Source of the DNA: Aquibium oceanicum
Lineage (GTDB): Bacteria; Pseudomonadota; Alphaproteobacteria; Rhizobiales; Rhizobiaceae
Assembly: GCF_001889605.1 (NCBI RefSeq)
Contig: NZ_CP018171.1
Coordinates: forward strand, 496,001 to 560,000
DNA: 64,000 nucleotides
Direction: 5' to 3'
The notes below the pieces were generated by a model. It saw only the letters and a program-made list of their open reading frames with translations. It ran no database searches and was not told the DNA's origin. The translations under genes and the position numbers were made by a program. Positions 35,190 through 42,736 of this stretch are shown in pieces (the first letter of the stretch is position 1; every line of letters starts with the position of its first letter).

Positions 35190-35543
35190 TTTCGGTTGTC
35201 CTCCCGATAGCTGCGCGCAAGGCTAGTCCGCGGCAGGGCAGGGAGCAAGGTTTCCTTCCACGAGCCGCGGGGATCGTGGAACGTCCCGCTGACGGGCTGA
35301 CGATCCCCTTTCCATGGCCGCCTTCACTACCGACCCTCAAAGCGGAGAATTCCGCGCGCCTGCGACCGCGCATTTCGTGATCGATGCAACATTGCGTGAT
35401 TTTTTCCGGAACACTTCAAAGATCGGATCGTTCGCCAAGGGAGCGTCACACAACGCGCTTCACGTGAAAATTTGAAAATCACGGAAGAAGCCACCGCTCA
35501 ATACGCCCCAATTCTTAAGAACACAGATCGAGAGGAAATCGAC
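35190..35543. promoter_or_regulatory. Regulatory stretch before the PRC-barrel repeat gene
   Basis: About 350 bases without a gene. It contains a hairpin at 35269-35308 (9-bp perfect arms GGGGATCGT/ACGATCCCC around a smaller CCCG-CGGG stem, followed by a short T stretch) and a strict EcfG-type promoter box at 35408-35432. The hairpin has no plus-strand gene upstream, so it might end a small RNA or serve the divergent gene. Confidence 0.5.
35408..35432 (+). promoter_or_regulatory. EcfG-type (general stress) promoter, strict match
   Basis: GGAAC (35408-35412), exactly 16 bases, then CGTT (35429-35432), 112 bases before the start of the PRC-barrel gene. GGAAC-N16/17-CGTT is the established recognition pattern of alphaproteobacterial EcfG sigma factors. 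Position in an upstream gap supports function. Confidence 0.7.
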
Positions 35544-36824
35544 ATGAAGAACGGAACGAAACTCATGTTCGCCGCAGGCCTTCTTTGCGGTACCGCCGTT
35601 CCTGCCATGGCTCAGTCGGCCGACCAGAACGCCTCCGTGCAGGCCTGCCAGCGTCTGCAGCTCATCGTCAACGATTACGAAGACCGTTTCCGCGGCGAGT
35701 GGATCGACCGCGCCAATGCCGTGATCGACGATGAAGGCCGCATGGAATGCGCCCGCTACGTCGCCCAGGCTGAGCGCGCGATCGACGAACTGGATCGTCG
35801 CGACCGCATGGCGCAGGGCCAGGCCGACGAGCAGCAGATGCAGGCCGATGCAGATCAGAGCCGCATCATCGTGGACCAGCCCGAGCCGCGCGTGACGGTC
35901 GAGCAGAACGCGCCGCGCATCACCTATTCGCAGCCGCAGGCGTCGGTCGACGTAAACCAGGGTACCCCCCAGGTGATCGTGCGCCAGGCGCAGCCGACGG
36001 TTCGCGTCGAGATGCCGCGTCCGCAGATCACCATCAATCAGCCTCAGCCGGAAATCATCGTCCGCATGCCGCAGCCCGACGTGGCCGTGAACGTGCCGGA
36101 GCCGGAGTTCAACGTCTCCCAGGCGCAGCCTGACGTTAAGGTCGAGCAGGGCAAGCCGCAGGTTCGCGTCCAGATGGACCAGCCCGAGGTGAACGTCGAG
36201 GACCGCGATCAGGCCGAGGTCCAGATTGAGCGCGACCAGCCGGTCGTCACCCGTGAGGGCGGCGAGCAGCAGGCTGCCGTGAACATCGAGCGGGCCCAGC
36301 CGCGCGTCAGCTACGAGCCGGCCGAACCGAAGGTCGAATTCGAGCAGGCGGGTGAGCCGCAGGTGACGTTCAACCGCACCGGCGAGCCGAACGTGCGCAT
36401 CGAGCGCATGGAAGGCGAGCAGCAGGACCAGACCGCGAGCATCGACCAGGAGGAAATGTCTCCGGATGCCGTGATGCGCCTGCAGGGCGACCGTGAGCCG
36501 CAGGGCGACGCCATGATGGTCGTCGTCTCGGATCTGGTCGACCGCGACGTGGTGAACCTGCGCGGCGAGGACCTCGGCGAGGTCGAGCGTGTCGTGGTCC
36601 AGGGTGAACGCACCTACATCGTGCTTTCCGATGGCGGGTTCCTCGGAATGGGTGGCCGCGAGGTCGCGCTGCCGCTGGATCGCATCACCGGCGTCCGTGG
36701 TGACGACGAGCTCGTCCTTCAGGGCCTGAACCAGCAGGACATCGACGCGATGCCGCGCTGGAACGGCGATACCAGCCAGGAACTCGGCCAGGACGAAGAG
36801 GTCGAGATCATCATCGAGGCGTAA
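35544..36824 (+). CDS. Exported PRC-barrel protein with nine-residue repeats
   Basis: 426 residues from the ATG at 35544, which has AGAGGAAA upstream. A signal peptide (MKNGTKLMFAAGLLCGTAVP, cut near AMAQ) leads to a helical segment, then about twenty copies of a nine-residue unit of the form x-V-x-V-x-Q-x-x-P (residues about 107-291), and a C-terminal PRC-barrel-like domain (about 330-405; DLVDRDVVNLRGEDLGEVER, GMGGREVALPLDRI). The repeats should form a regular extended beta structure in the periplasm. A strict EcfG-type box precedes the gene and a strong terminator follows, so it is a single-gene stress unit. Role unknown. Confidence 0.8.
   Translation: MKNGTKLMFAAGLLCGTAVPAMAQSADQNASVQACQRLQLIVNDYEDRFRGEWIDRANAVIDDEGRMECARYVAQAERAIDELDRRDRMAQGQADEQQMQADADQSRIIVDQPEPRVTVEQNAPRITYSQPQASVDVNQGTPQVIVRQAQPTVRVEMPRPQITINQPQPEIIVRMPQPDVAVNVPEPEFNVSQAQPDVKVEQGKPQVRVQMDQPEVNVEDRDQAEVQIERDQPVVTREGGEQQAAVNIERAQPRVSYEPAEPKVEFEQAGEPQVTFNRTGEPNVRIERMEGEQQDQTASIDQEEMSPDAVMRLQGDREPQGDAMMVVVSDLVDRDVVNLRGEDLGEVERVVVQGERTYIVLSDGGFLGMGGREVALPLDRITGVRGDDELVLQGLNQQDIDAMPRWNGDTSQELGQDEEVEIIIEA
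35862..36416 (+). repeat. Tandem nine-residue (about 27-base) coding repeats
   Basis: About twenty units such as RVTVEQNAP, TVRVEMPRP, QITINQPQP and EIIVRMPQP, later drifting to ten residues (QVTFNRTGEP). Conservation is at protein level (alternating hydrophobics and a closing Pro); the DNA copies have diverged, so the array is old. Confidence 0.75.
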
Positions 36825-36854
36825 TGCGCCCGACTGACTGACCACGAAATCCGA

Positions 36855-36886
36855 CCGGAGGCCGCCTCGGCCTCCGGTTTCTTTTT
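36855..36886 (+). terminator. Rho-independent terminator after PRC-barrel gene
   Basis: Perfect 10-bp stem (36855-36864 with 36868-36877) and a three-base loop, followed by TTTCTTTTT. It is 31 bases after the stop codon. Confidence 0.85.
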
Positions 36887-36925
36887 GCCGGTGCACGCGC
36901 ACGCAACCCGACGGGGGAGACCGAA

Positions 36926-37402
36926 ATGGATTGGTCGAACATGCTGTTCCAGGATTGGGAAGGCATCGCGCGGACGCTCTTCGTGGGTATCCTCGCCTAT
37001 GTCTGTCTCGTCTGCTTCCTGCGCATATCGGGCAAGCGTACGCTCGCCAAGCTGAATGCGTTCGACCTCGTGGTGACGGTCGCCCTCGGTTCGACACTCT
37101 CGGCGATCCTGCTGCAGGAGAGCATCCCCCTTGCCGAAGGGGCCACCGCCCTGGGGCTGCTGATCGTCATGCAGTATCTCGTGACCTTCACCTCGGTGCG
37201 CTGGAGCGGCTTTGCCCACACGGTCCGCTCGCAGCCGTCCCTGCTCGCGCGCAACGGTGAGTTCTGCCGCGACGCGATGAGGCGGGAGCGGGTGACCGAG
37301 GAGGAGGTCAGAAGCGCGATCCGCGCCAACGGCGGTCGCGAGGTCGAGGACACCAGCGCCGTCATTCTCGAAAGCGACGGCAGCATCAGCGTCGTCCAGT
37401 AA
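36926..37402 (+). CDS. DUF421 (YetF-like) membrane protein
   Basis: 158 residues. Three N-terminal membrane helices (FVGILAYVCLVCFLRISGKR, LVVTVALGSTLSAILLQ, ALGLLIVMQYLVTFTSVRW) precede a short cytoplasmic domain with ARNGEFCRDAMRRERVTEEE and ILESDGSISVVQ, the standard DUF421 layout. Family members such as YetF are linked to spore and envelope stress in bacilli, with no proven reaction. It lies upstream of the phospholipase D gene on the same strand with 144 bases between. Confidence 0.85.
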   Translation: MDWSNMLFQDWEGIARTLFVGILAYVCLVCFLRISGKRTLAKLNAFDLVVTVALGSTLSAILLQESIPLAEGATALGLLIVMQYLVTFTSVRWSGFAHTVRSQPSLLARNGEFCRDAMRRERVTEEEVRSAIRANGGREVEDTSAVILESDGSISVVQ

Positions 37403-37497
37403 CGATCCTGATCTGCTATGCTGCGGCCTCGAACCGGTATGCAACAAGGCACGCAAAACCGCGTTTACCGGCCGGAAGCCACGTTGGTTCCCAGGCG

Positions 37498-37522
37498 GGA
37501 ACATACATGCGCGCCCACTGTT
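37498..37522 (+). promoter_or_regulatory. Possible EcfG-type promoter upstream of the PLD gene
   Basis: GGAAC (37498-37502), 16 bases, TGTT (37519-37522), 24 bases before the PLD start. One mismatch in the -10 element. It overlaps a GCCCACTGTTGTGGGC palindrome. Confidence 0.4.
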
Positions 37523-37546
37523 GTGGGCGGGTCGGCAGGGGAAGAC

Positions 37547-39007
37547 ATGGAACCTGAAAAGCTGAATCTGACGCTGCAACCGGGGCGCAACTGCTGGCGG
37601 ATCGACCATGCGGAGCGGTTCGCCATCTTGGTCGATGCCGCCGCCTACTTCAAGGCGGTGAAGGAGGCCTTCCTGACCGCCCGGCACTCGATCTTCCTGA
37701 TCGGATGGGATTTCGATACCCGCATCAAGTTCGAGCCCGAGGGCAGCACGCTCGACGGTCCCAACAAGCTCGGCGACTTTCTGAGCTGGCTCGTCAAGCA
37801 GCGGCCCGAGTTGAACGTCTACGTCCTCAAGTGGGATCTCGGCACTGTCTATTCGCTGGGACGAGGCACGACGCCCTTCGCCATCCTTGGCTGGACCACC
37901 AACAAGCGTCTGCGATTCAAGCTGGACCGGATGCATCCGCCGGGCGCCGCTCACCACCAGAAGGTCGTCGTCGTCGACGATGTGCTCGCGTTCTGCGGCG
38001 GCATCGACATGACGAGCGACCGATGGGACACGCGAGCCCACCTCGACGAGGACGATCGCCGCAAGAGGCCGAGCGGTTGGAGCTATGGGCCGTGGCACGA
38101 CGCGACGGCCGCGGTCGACGGCGACGCGGCCGCTGCCTTGGGCGAACTCGCCCGGGACCGGTGGAAGAGGGCGACCGGCGAGAAGCTTGAGCCGCCACCG
38201 CCGCTCTCCCCGGTCTGGCCCGAGGATGTCCAGCCGACCTTCACGAACGTCAAGGTCGGCGTTGCCCGCACGATACCCGAATATGGCGAAGCGGAGGAGG
38301 TGAACGAGATCGAACAACTCTACCTCGACGCGATCGCCAGCGCGCGCAAGACGATCTACTGCGAAAGCCAGTACTTCGCCTCGCGGACGATCACGGAGGC
38401 GATCGTGGCGAGGCTGGAGGAAGAAGACGGACCCGAGATCATCGTCGTGAACCCGGAATCGGCCGACGGCTTTCTCGAGGCGGAAGTGATGGATTCGGCG
38501 CGCTACAAGATGCTGCGGAAGGTGAAGAGCAGCCGCCATGGCGACCGCTTCCGCATCTACACGCCCGTCACCGACAATGGCCGGCCGATCTACGTCCACG
38601 CCAAGATACTCATCGTCGACGACTGCTTTCTCAAGATCGGATCCTCCAATCTCAACAACCGCTCGATGGGGTTCGACACCGAGTCCGACCTCGCATTCGA
38701 GGTGATCGACGAGGCTTCGCCGCTGCGCGAGAAAATCCTGAATGTCTGCCACGACCTGGTCGCCGAGCACCTCGGCGCCAATCCCGTCACGGTGCGCGAG
38801 ACGCGCCAGAAGTGCGGCGGCTCGCTTATCGCGGCGATCGAGACCCTGCGCGGCGAGGGCCGAACGCTGTGTCCGTTCGAGCCCGAAGAGATCAACGCGG
38901 TGGAGGAGGAACTGGCCGACAGCGACGTCCTCGATCCCGAGCAGCCGCCGAAAATGATGAAATCCCTCATGGCGACCCTGCGCCACCATACGGGGTTCCT
39001 GCGGTGA
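37547..39007 (+). CDS. Phospholipase D family protein
   Basis: 486 residues from the ATG at 37547. Two HKD catalytic motifs are intact: HHQKVVVVDDVLAFCGGIDM near residue 140 and VHAKILIVDDCFLKIGSSNL near 350. Other PLD landmarks are FLIGWDFDTRIKF and IYCESQYFASRTITEAI. There is no signal peptide, so it probably acts at the cytoplasmic face of the membrane. It may hydrolyse phospholipids or transfer phosphatidyl groups, as cardiolipin synthases do; the large region between the motifs resembles soluble PLDs more than cardiolipin synthase. It is followed by a small membrane protein gene 19 bases on. Confidence 0.9.
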   Translation: MEPEKLNLTLQPGRNCWRIDHAERFAILVDAAAYFKAVKEAFLTARHSIFLIGWDFDTRIKFEPEGSTLDGPNKLGDFLSWLVKQRPELNVYVLKWDLGTVYSLGRGTTPFAILGWTTNKRLRFKLDRMHPPGAAHHQKVVVVDDVLAFCGGIDMTSDRWDTRAHLDEDDRRKRPSGWSYGPWHDATAAVDGDAAAALGELARDRWKRATGEKLEPPPPLSPVWPEDVQPTFTNVKVGVARTIPEYGEAEEVNEIEQLYLDAIASARKTIYCESQYFASRTITEAIVARLEEEDGPEIIVVNPESADGFLEAEVMDSARYKMLRKVKSSRHGDRFRIYTPVTDNGRPIYVHAKILIVDDCFLKIGSSNLNNRSMGFDTESDLAFEVIDEASPLREKILNVCHDLVAEHLGANPVTVRETRQKCGGSLIAAIETLRGEGRTLCPFEPEEINAVEEELADSDVLDPEQPPKMMKSLMATLRHHTGFLR

Positions 39008-39026
39008 TGCGGCGAGGCGTCGGGCC

Positions 39027-39245
39027 ATGAAGAATGGACCGGCGGTAGGCTCCTCGCCGCTGTTCGGCCTGTTCGCCGCCCTGGCCGCCGCGGTCGCGGC
39101 ACTTTCCCTCTTCCTCTCGGAGCCCTTCCATTCGCAGGGTCTCGAGGCTCCGCATGCGACGGCAGCGCCGGCGACCGCCAGACTGGAGGTCGCCGGGCCT
39201 GCTCCGCAATCGCTCGCCGGCACAGCCAGACGGGATAAGGACTAG
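39027..39245 (+). CDS. Small membrane protein upstream of CtaG-like gene
   Basis: 72 residues with one N-terminal hydrophobic segment (SPLFGLFAALAAAVAALSLF) and an Ala/Pro-rich remainder. No family recognised. It lies between the PLD gene and the CtaG-like gene, with the next start one base after its stop, so all are likely co-transcribed. Confidence 0.5.
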   Translation: MKNGPAVGSSPLFGLFAALAAAVAALSLFLSEPFHSQGLEAPHATAAPATARLEVAGPAPQSLAGTARRDKD

Positions 39246-39246
39246 G

Positions 39247-39903
39247 GTGGAAGGACGAGGCATCGCCCGCGGCGGAGTTGCCTCGGCGCGGCGGCGAAGC
39301 TTCGCCATCGCTGCCCTCGTTGCCGGCACCGTCATTCTCTGCGCGCTCTGGCTGTCGCCGCTCCCGGCAATGAGTCGGCGCGCCTTCTCGCCTCACATGA
39401 TCCTGCACCTCGGCGTCACGGTGGTCGCGGCGCCGCTGATCGCGGTCGGGTTGCTCGGTCTGGGGAAACGGTCGGCGGGAACCGACCGGCCGCTCCTGCT
39501 GGCGGTGGTCGCGTCGCTGTTCGAGCTGGTCGTCGTGTGGGGCTGGCACGCACCCGCCGCTCACGAGGCCGCCGCTGCGCGCGATCCCGTCTTCGTCGCC
39601 CAACAACTGAGTTTCCTCGCCGCCGGCCTCGGCATCTGGACGGCGAGCTTCTCCGGCGCGTCGCGCGCCCAGGCCGGCATCGGCGTGCTCGCCATGATGT
39701 TCACCTTCACGCACATGGCCATGCTCGGCATCCTGCTCTCGCTGGCGCCCGACCTGATATACTCTCCGATCTATTGCCTCGGCGCCTGGGGCTTCGATCC
39801 CCTCGACGACCAGCGACTGGGCGGCGCGCTGATGGCGGTGTTCGGAGGTCTACCCTACCTGCTCGGCGGCATCGTCCTGGCGTTCAGGCTCGTCAGGGAG
39901 TGA
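39247..39903 (+). CDS. Cytochrome c oxidase assembly protein of the caa3 CtaG family
   Basis: 218 residues from the GTG at 39247 (AAGGA upstream). A multi-helix membrane protein with the family features: SPHMILHLGVTVVAAPLIAV with a His near the first helix, VVVWGWHAPAAHEAA, and FTHMAMLGILLSLAPDLIYS. Members of this family assist copper or heme insertion in caa3-type oxidases; this is the seven-helix CtaG, unrelated to Cox11. No oxidase subunit is nearby, so its partner must be elsewhere or it has another role. Confidence 0.8.
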   Translation: MEGRGIARGGVASARRRSFAIAALVAGTVILCALWLSPLPAMSRRAFSPHMILHLGVTVVAAPLIAVGLLGLGKRSAGTDRPLLLAVVASLFELVVVWGWHAPAAHEAAAARDPVFVAQQLSFLAAGLGIWTASFSGASRAQAGIGVLAMMFTFTHMAMLGILLSLAPDLIYSPIYCLGAWGFDPLDDQRLGGALMAVFGGLPYLLGGIVLAFRLVRE

Positions 39904-39940
39904 CCGGGGGGGGCCTGTTCGATGATCCTGCCCTACACCT

Positions 39941-40140
39941 CTTTTCGTCATCCTCGGCCGACCGCAGCGAAGCGGAGAGAGAGCCGAGGATCCAAGCCTG
40001 AGAAGTGACGAAGGTGAGGTGGTAGACGAAGGGCGGTTTCCCGCTCCGTCTCGCGTGATCGCGAAGTTCGGGCACCGATCTTAAAGAGCCCGCGCGACGC
40101 CGCTTCGCGGCTGCTCAGTCCTGGAATGACGAAGATGTGG
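39941..40140. repeat. Intergenic repeat with ATCCTCGGC inverted arms
   Basis: ATCCTCGGC (39950-39958) and GCCGAGGAT (39983-39991) form a 9-bp inverted repeat inside TCGTCATCCTCGG...GAGGATCC text, and the right end carries TCAGTCCTGGAATGACGAAG. Such TCATCCTCGG/GAGGATCCA and CCTGGAATGACG phrases mark common non-coding repeats in Rhizobiales genomes; recognition is by memory. Confidence 0.5.
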
Positions 40141-40198
40141 GACGCGCGCTAACGGTCAGCGTGGTTCGGACGAAGGCTGTGCGAGACTCGTTTCGCCC

Positions 40199-40229
40199 AA
40201 AAAAATACCCCGCCCTGAGGGGCGGGGTA
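40199..40229 (-). terminator. Rho-independent terminator of the membrane-peptide/DUF3618 operon
   Basis: Perfect 10-bp stem (40206-40215 with 40220-40229), loop TGAG, and a run of A on the left that is a T-run on the minus strand, 30 bases after the DUF3618 gene stop. Confidence 0.9.
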
Positions 40230-40258
40230 GCTTCGATTTCGGTTCGACGTTCGGGAGA

Positions 40259-41455
40259 TCAGACCGGCTTGCCGGTGGTGGTCCCTGACGCGCTGGTTCC
40301 GGAAGTAGACGACGCGCTCGAGACGCCCGCCTTCTCCTTGGCCGAGTCCTTCGCCGTTTTGGCGGCCGTCGCGGCGACGGTTCCGACCTTCTCGGCGACC
40401 GGCTTGCCGCCCTCGGGCGTCAGGCCTTCCTCGTCCGCCGAAGACTTGGCGGCAGCGTAGCTCTTGGCGGCCACGTCCTTGGCATCCTCGTAACCGCGCT
40501 TCAGACGGCGCTCGGCTTCGTCGCGCAGTTCGTCGCGCGTCTCGCCGAAGGTCTCGTCTTCCAGGCGGGTGCTCGGAAGCATGGCGCCGATCGCCGCGCC
40601 GACGGCCAGGCCGATCGCTCCGATGACCAGCGGCTCGCGGTCGAGCGCCGACATGAAGCCGTCGCGTGCCTGGGAAACGCCGCGGCTGGCATATTCGCCC
40701 GCGTCGGAAGCGTAGCGACCCGCCGTGCGGCCGGCATCCGCCGCGTAGTGGCGGGCATCGCTGGCGTAGCGCCCGGCGCCGCGCATGGCGGAGTTCGCGT
40801 AGCGTCCGCCTTCGCGAGCCGCATCCGACGCGTAGCCACCGGCGCGGGACGCCATCCGGCTCGCACCTTCCGCTGCGCTGCCCGCGGCATGGGCGGCGCC
40901 GGAGGCTGCGTTCCTTACCGAAGCAGACGCCGAGGACGCGGAACCGCTTACCCGGCTGGACGCGTCGGCGGCAGCGCCGCTCACCTTGTCGGAGGCGGCT
41001 CCCGCCTTGTCCTTGGCCTTGTCCTTCCAGGAACTGCCGCTGCTCCCTTCCCGCTCGACGTAGCCCACGCCTTCGGCGCTCGCCTTGTCATCGTCGTAAG
41101 GATAGCCTGCGGGATAGCCTGTGACGTCCGCGGTCGCCGCGTCCGGATAGGGATAGAGGTCGTCCTCGTAGCCCAGGCGATCGTCGGGATAGGGGTAGTA
41201 CTCGCGACGCACCGGGCGCGGACCGGCGAAAAGCCAGGCGACGCCGGCGCCGATCAGCGCGAGGGCGAGCGGATTGTCCCGCACCTGGCGTCCGAGGTTG
41301 GACACCGCGGCGGAGCCGTTCGAATCGCGCATGTAATGCAGCGCTTCCTCGAACAGCTGGCCCGGAGCCATGCGATCACGGATTTCGTCGGCCGTTCCGG
41401 CCATCTTGGCGCGCACTTCTTCGGCGTGGCGCTCGTGTTCGGTCGAGGATGTCAT
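40259..41455 (-). CDS. DUF3618 protein with LEA-like repeats
   Basis: 398 residues. The N-terminus (HAEEVRAKMAGTADEIRDRM) is the DUF3618 helix pair, followed by a membrane helix (NPLALALIGAGVAWLFAG), a Tyr/Pro/Asp-rich stretch, and a long Ala/Ser/Gly/Asp region (about residues 140-265) with repeats such as GRYASDA and GGYASDAAREGGRYANSAMR, similar to late-embryogenesis-abundant stress proteins. A second membrane helix (EPLVIGAIGLAVGAAIGAML) comes near 275. Function unproven; likely an inner-membrane protein active in envelope stress. It overlaps the upstream DUF1469 gene by 4 bases. Confidence 0.8.
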   Translation of the reverse strand: MTSSTEHERHAEEVRAKMAGTADEIRDRMAPGQLFEEALHYMRDSNGSAAVSNLGRQVRDNPLALALIGAGVAWLFAGPRPVRREYYPYPDDRLGYEDDLYPYPDAATADVTGYPAGYPYDDDKASAEGVGYVEREGSSGSSWKDKAKDKAGAASDKVSGAAADASSRVSGSASSASASVRNAASGAAHAAGSAAEGASRMASRAGGYASDAAREGGRYANSAMRGAGRYASDARHYAADAGRTAGRYASDAGEYASRGVSQARDGFMSALDREPLVIGAIGLAVGAAIGAMLPSTRLEDETFGETRDELRDEAERRLKRGYEDAKDVAAKSYAAAKSSADEEGLTPEGGKPVAEKVGTVAATAAKTAKDSAKEKAGVSSASSTSGTSASGTTTGKPV

Positions 41456-41847
41456 CGCACCTGCTCCCTTGCAACGTCTATGTCACGACGCACCTGCGTC
41501 ATGGATTTGTCGGGCGTGAGCTCCGAGGGCGACATGTTCGTCGAGCCGCGGCGGATCATCATGTAGCCCACGAGGGCCACGACCACTCCGACCAGCAGCG
41601 ATGCCCAGCCCGCGCCGAGCCCCAGTTCGGCAAGCGCGACCACCAGAGCCTGCAGCAGCACCAGGAGGGCAGCCAGCAGACATACGGCTCCGGCCGCGAC
41701 TTCCATAGCTCCGGTACCGAACTTCGACAGCTTCTCCTGCATTTCGGAACGCAGGAGGCGCGCCTCCGTCCGCACGAGTTCTGACATCTGGTTGACGAGA
41801 TCCGTCACCAGCGTACCGAGGGAGCGCGGATCCTGTTCGATGCTCAT
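41452..41847 (-). CDS. YqjE/DUF1469-type (holin-like) membrane protein
   Basis: 131 residues. An N-terminal amphipathic helix (LVTDLVNQMSELVRTEARLL) precedes two membrane helices (AGAVCLLAALLVLLQALVVA and WASLLVGVVVALVGYMM) and a polar C-terminus. This is the DUF1469/phage holin superfamily III layout of E. coli YqjE. Such proteins sit in the inner membrane beside YqjD-like, ribosome-associated proteins. Starts and stops overlap both neighbours by ATGA, indicating coupled translation. Confidence 0.82.
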   Translation of the reverse strand: MSIEQDPRSLGTLVTDLVNQMSELVRTEARLLRSEMQEKLSKFGTGAMEVAAGAVCLLAALLVLLQALVVALAELGLGAGWASLLVGVVVALVGYMMIRRGSTNMSPSELTPDKSMTQVRRDIDVAREQVR

Positions 41848-42443
41848 AGCGGGCCTCCTGTCGTTCTGGATGGCGTCACCGAGCCTTCGCCGGCGGGATA
41901 GGCGCGCGGCGGCGTTGACGGTTTGGAAGGCGTCGGGGTCGGATAGGCGCGTGCTGGCGTGTTTTCGCTCGCCCTGCGCTCGGCGTGGCGCGAACTGCTC
42001 TGCGCGAAGCGTCCGAGCGCAATGCCGGCCAATACGCTGGCGGCGATGAAGCTCATCGGGTTGCGCCGGCCGAACTCACGCACGCTGTCGAGCATTTCGG
42101 CACCGGACGTGTTCTGCACGCTGCGCGACAGTCTTTCGAGACCGTCGGCCGCCTGCCCCACGAAGCCGGAGACGGGGCTGCCGTCCTTGTCGAGTTCGTC
42201 ACGCGCCTTGCGCACGGCGTCGGCGAAGGTGTGGAGATTGTCGGCGGCCTGACCCTTGATCTGCTCGCCGCGAGCATAAGCCTCGTCGCGGGCGCCTTCG
42301 GCCATCGACTGGGCTTCTTTCTTAATCGCGCCCGCAGCGTCGCTGACGACGCGGTTCGCGGAATCCTTTTCCTGCTCCAGCCGGCCTTTTGCGGCCTGAG
42401 CGTCGCCGCCCGGTGAGGCGTACGTCCTGTTTTCGTCAACCAT
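41844..42443 (-). CDS. YqjD/DUF883-like membrane-tethered protein
   Basis: 199 residues from the ATG at 42443 with AAGGAG eight bases upstream. A long charged helical region (QAAKGRLEQEKDSANRVVSD, EARDEAYARGEQIKGQAADN) is followed by one membrane helix near residues 135-152 (NPMSFIAASVLAGIALGRFA) and a Pro-rich tail with the repeat RAYP. This is the DUF883/ElaB/YqjD plan; those proteins tether ribosomes to the membrane in stationary phase in E. coli, an inferred role here. Second gene of the four-gene operon. Confidence 0.75.
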   Translation of the reverse strand: MVDENRTYASPGGDAQAAKGRLEQEKDSANRVVSDAAGAIKKEAQSMAEGARDEAYARGEQIKGQAADNLHTFADAVRKARDELDKDGSPVSGFVGQAADGLERLSRSVQNTSGAEMLDSVREFGRRNPMSFIAASVLAGIALGRFAQSSSRHAERRASENTPARAYPTPTPSKPSTPPRAYPAGEGSVTPSRTTGGPL

Positions 42444-42455
42444 CGTCAATACTCC

Positions 42456-42530
42456 TTATGCCAGGCCTAAGAGGGAAAGCACCGCGAGGACCACGACGAT
42501 CAAGCCGATCAGATAAATTATGGAATGCAT
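42456..42530 (-). CDS. 24-residue hydrophobic membrane peptide
   Basis: Too short for routine gene finding but well supported: the ATG at 42530 is preceded by GGAGGTGA at ideal spacing, and the product starts MHSIIYLIGLIVVVL and ends LLGLA, a single membrane helix with almost no loops. It is the first gene after an EcfG-type box at 42571-42595, and the next gene starts 12 bases after its stop. Similar tiny hydrophobic proteins are encoded near stress genes in other Rhizobiales, by memory. A leader-peptide role is an alternative. Confidence 0.7.
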   Translation of the reverse strand: MHSIIYLIGLIVVVLAVLSLLGLA

Positions 42531-42570
42531 GAGTTGTCACCTCCGGATGTCGAGATCGTGTTGCGGCTAC

Positions 42571-42595
42571 AACCCGCGGAAGCCCTGGGTGTTCC
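42571..42595 (-). promoter_or_regulatory. EcfG-type promoter for the membrane-peptide operon
   Basis: On the minus strand GGAAC (42591-42595), 16 bases, GGTT (42571-42574), followed by GTAG, 41 bases before the 24-residue gene. One mismatch to CGTT. The same GGTTGTAG -10 region occurs in the box at 45062-45086. Confidence 0.55.
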
Positions 42596-42736
42596 ACTGC
42601 GGCGGAACTTTCGCCGGAAGGGGAGGTGACAAGCCGCGCATGACACCTGGCCGCCGGCGGCGCGGCCGACGCGCATCAGCGGAACGGACGGATTGGCGGA
42701 ACCCGCCCTATTAAGGTCGATTCTTAGCCGGCAATG

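Larger units (their letters stand above)
39904..40258. other. Intergenic stretch filled mainly by a repeat element
   Basis: About 355 bases between convergent genes, with no gene. Most of it is a rhizobial-type intergenic repeat (39941-40140), then the terminator of the minus-strand operon (40199-40229). Confidence 0.55.

Noticed and set aside
35862-36416. 27-base periodicity considered as a CRISPR or minisatellite array
   Set aside because: The repeat is conserved only as a protein pattern within a clear coding frame with signal peptide and PRC-barrel domain. There are no identical repeat units or spacers.
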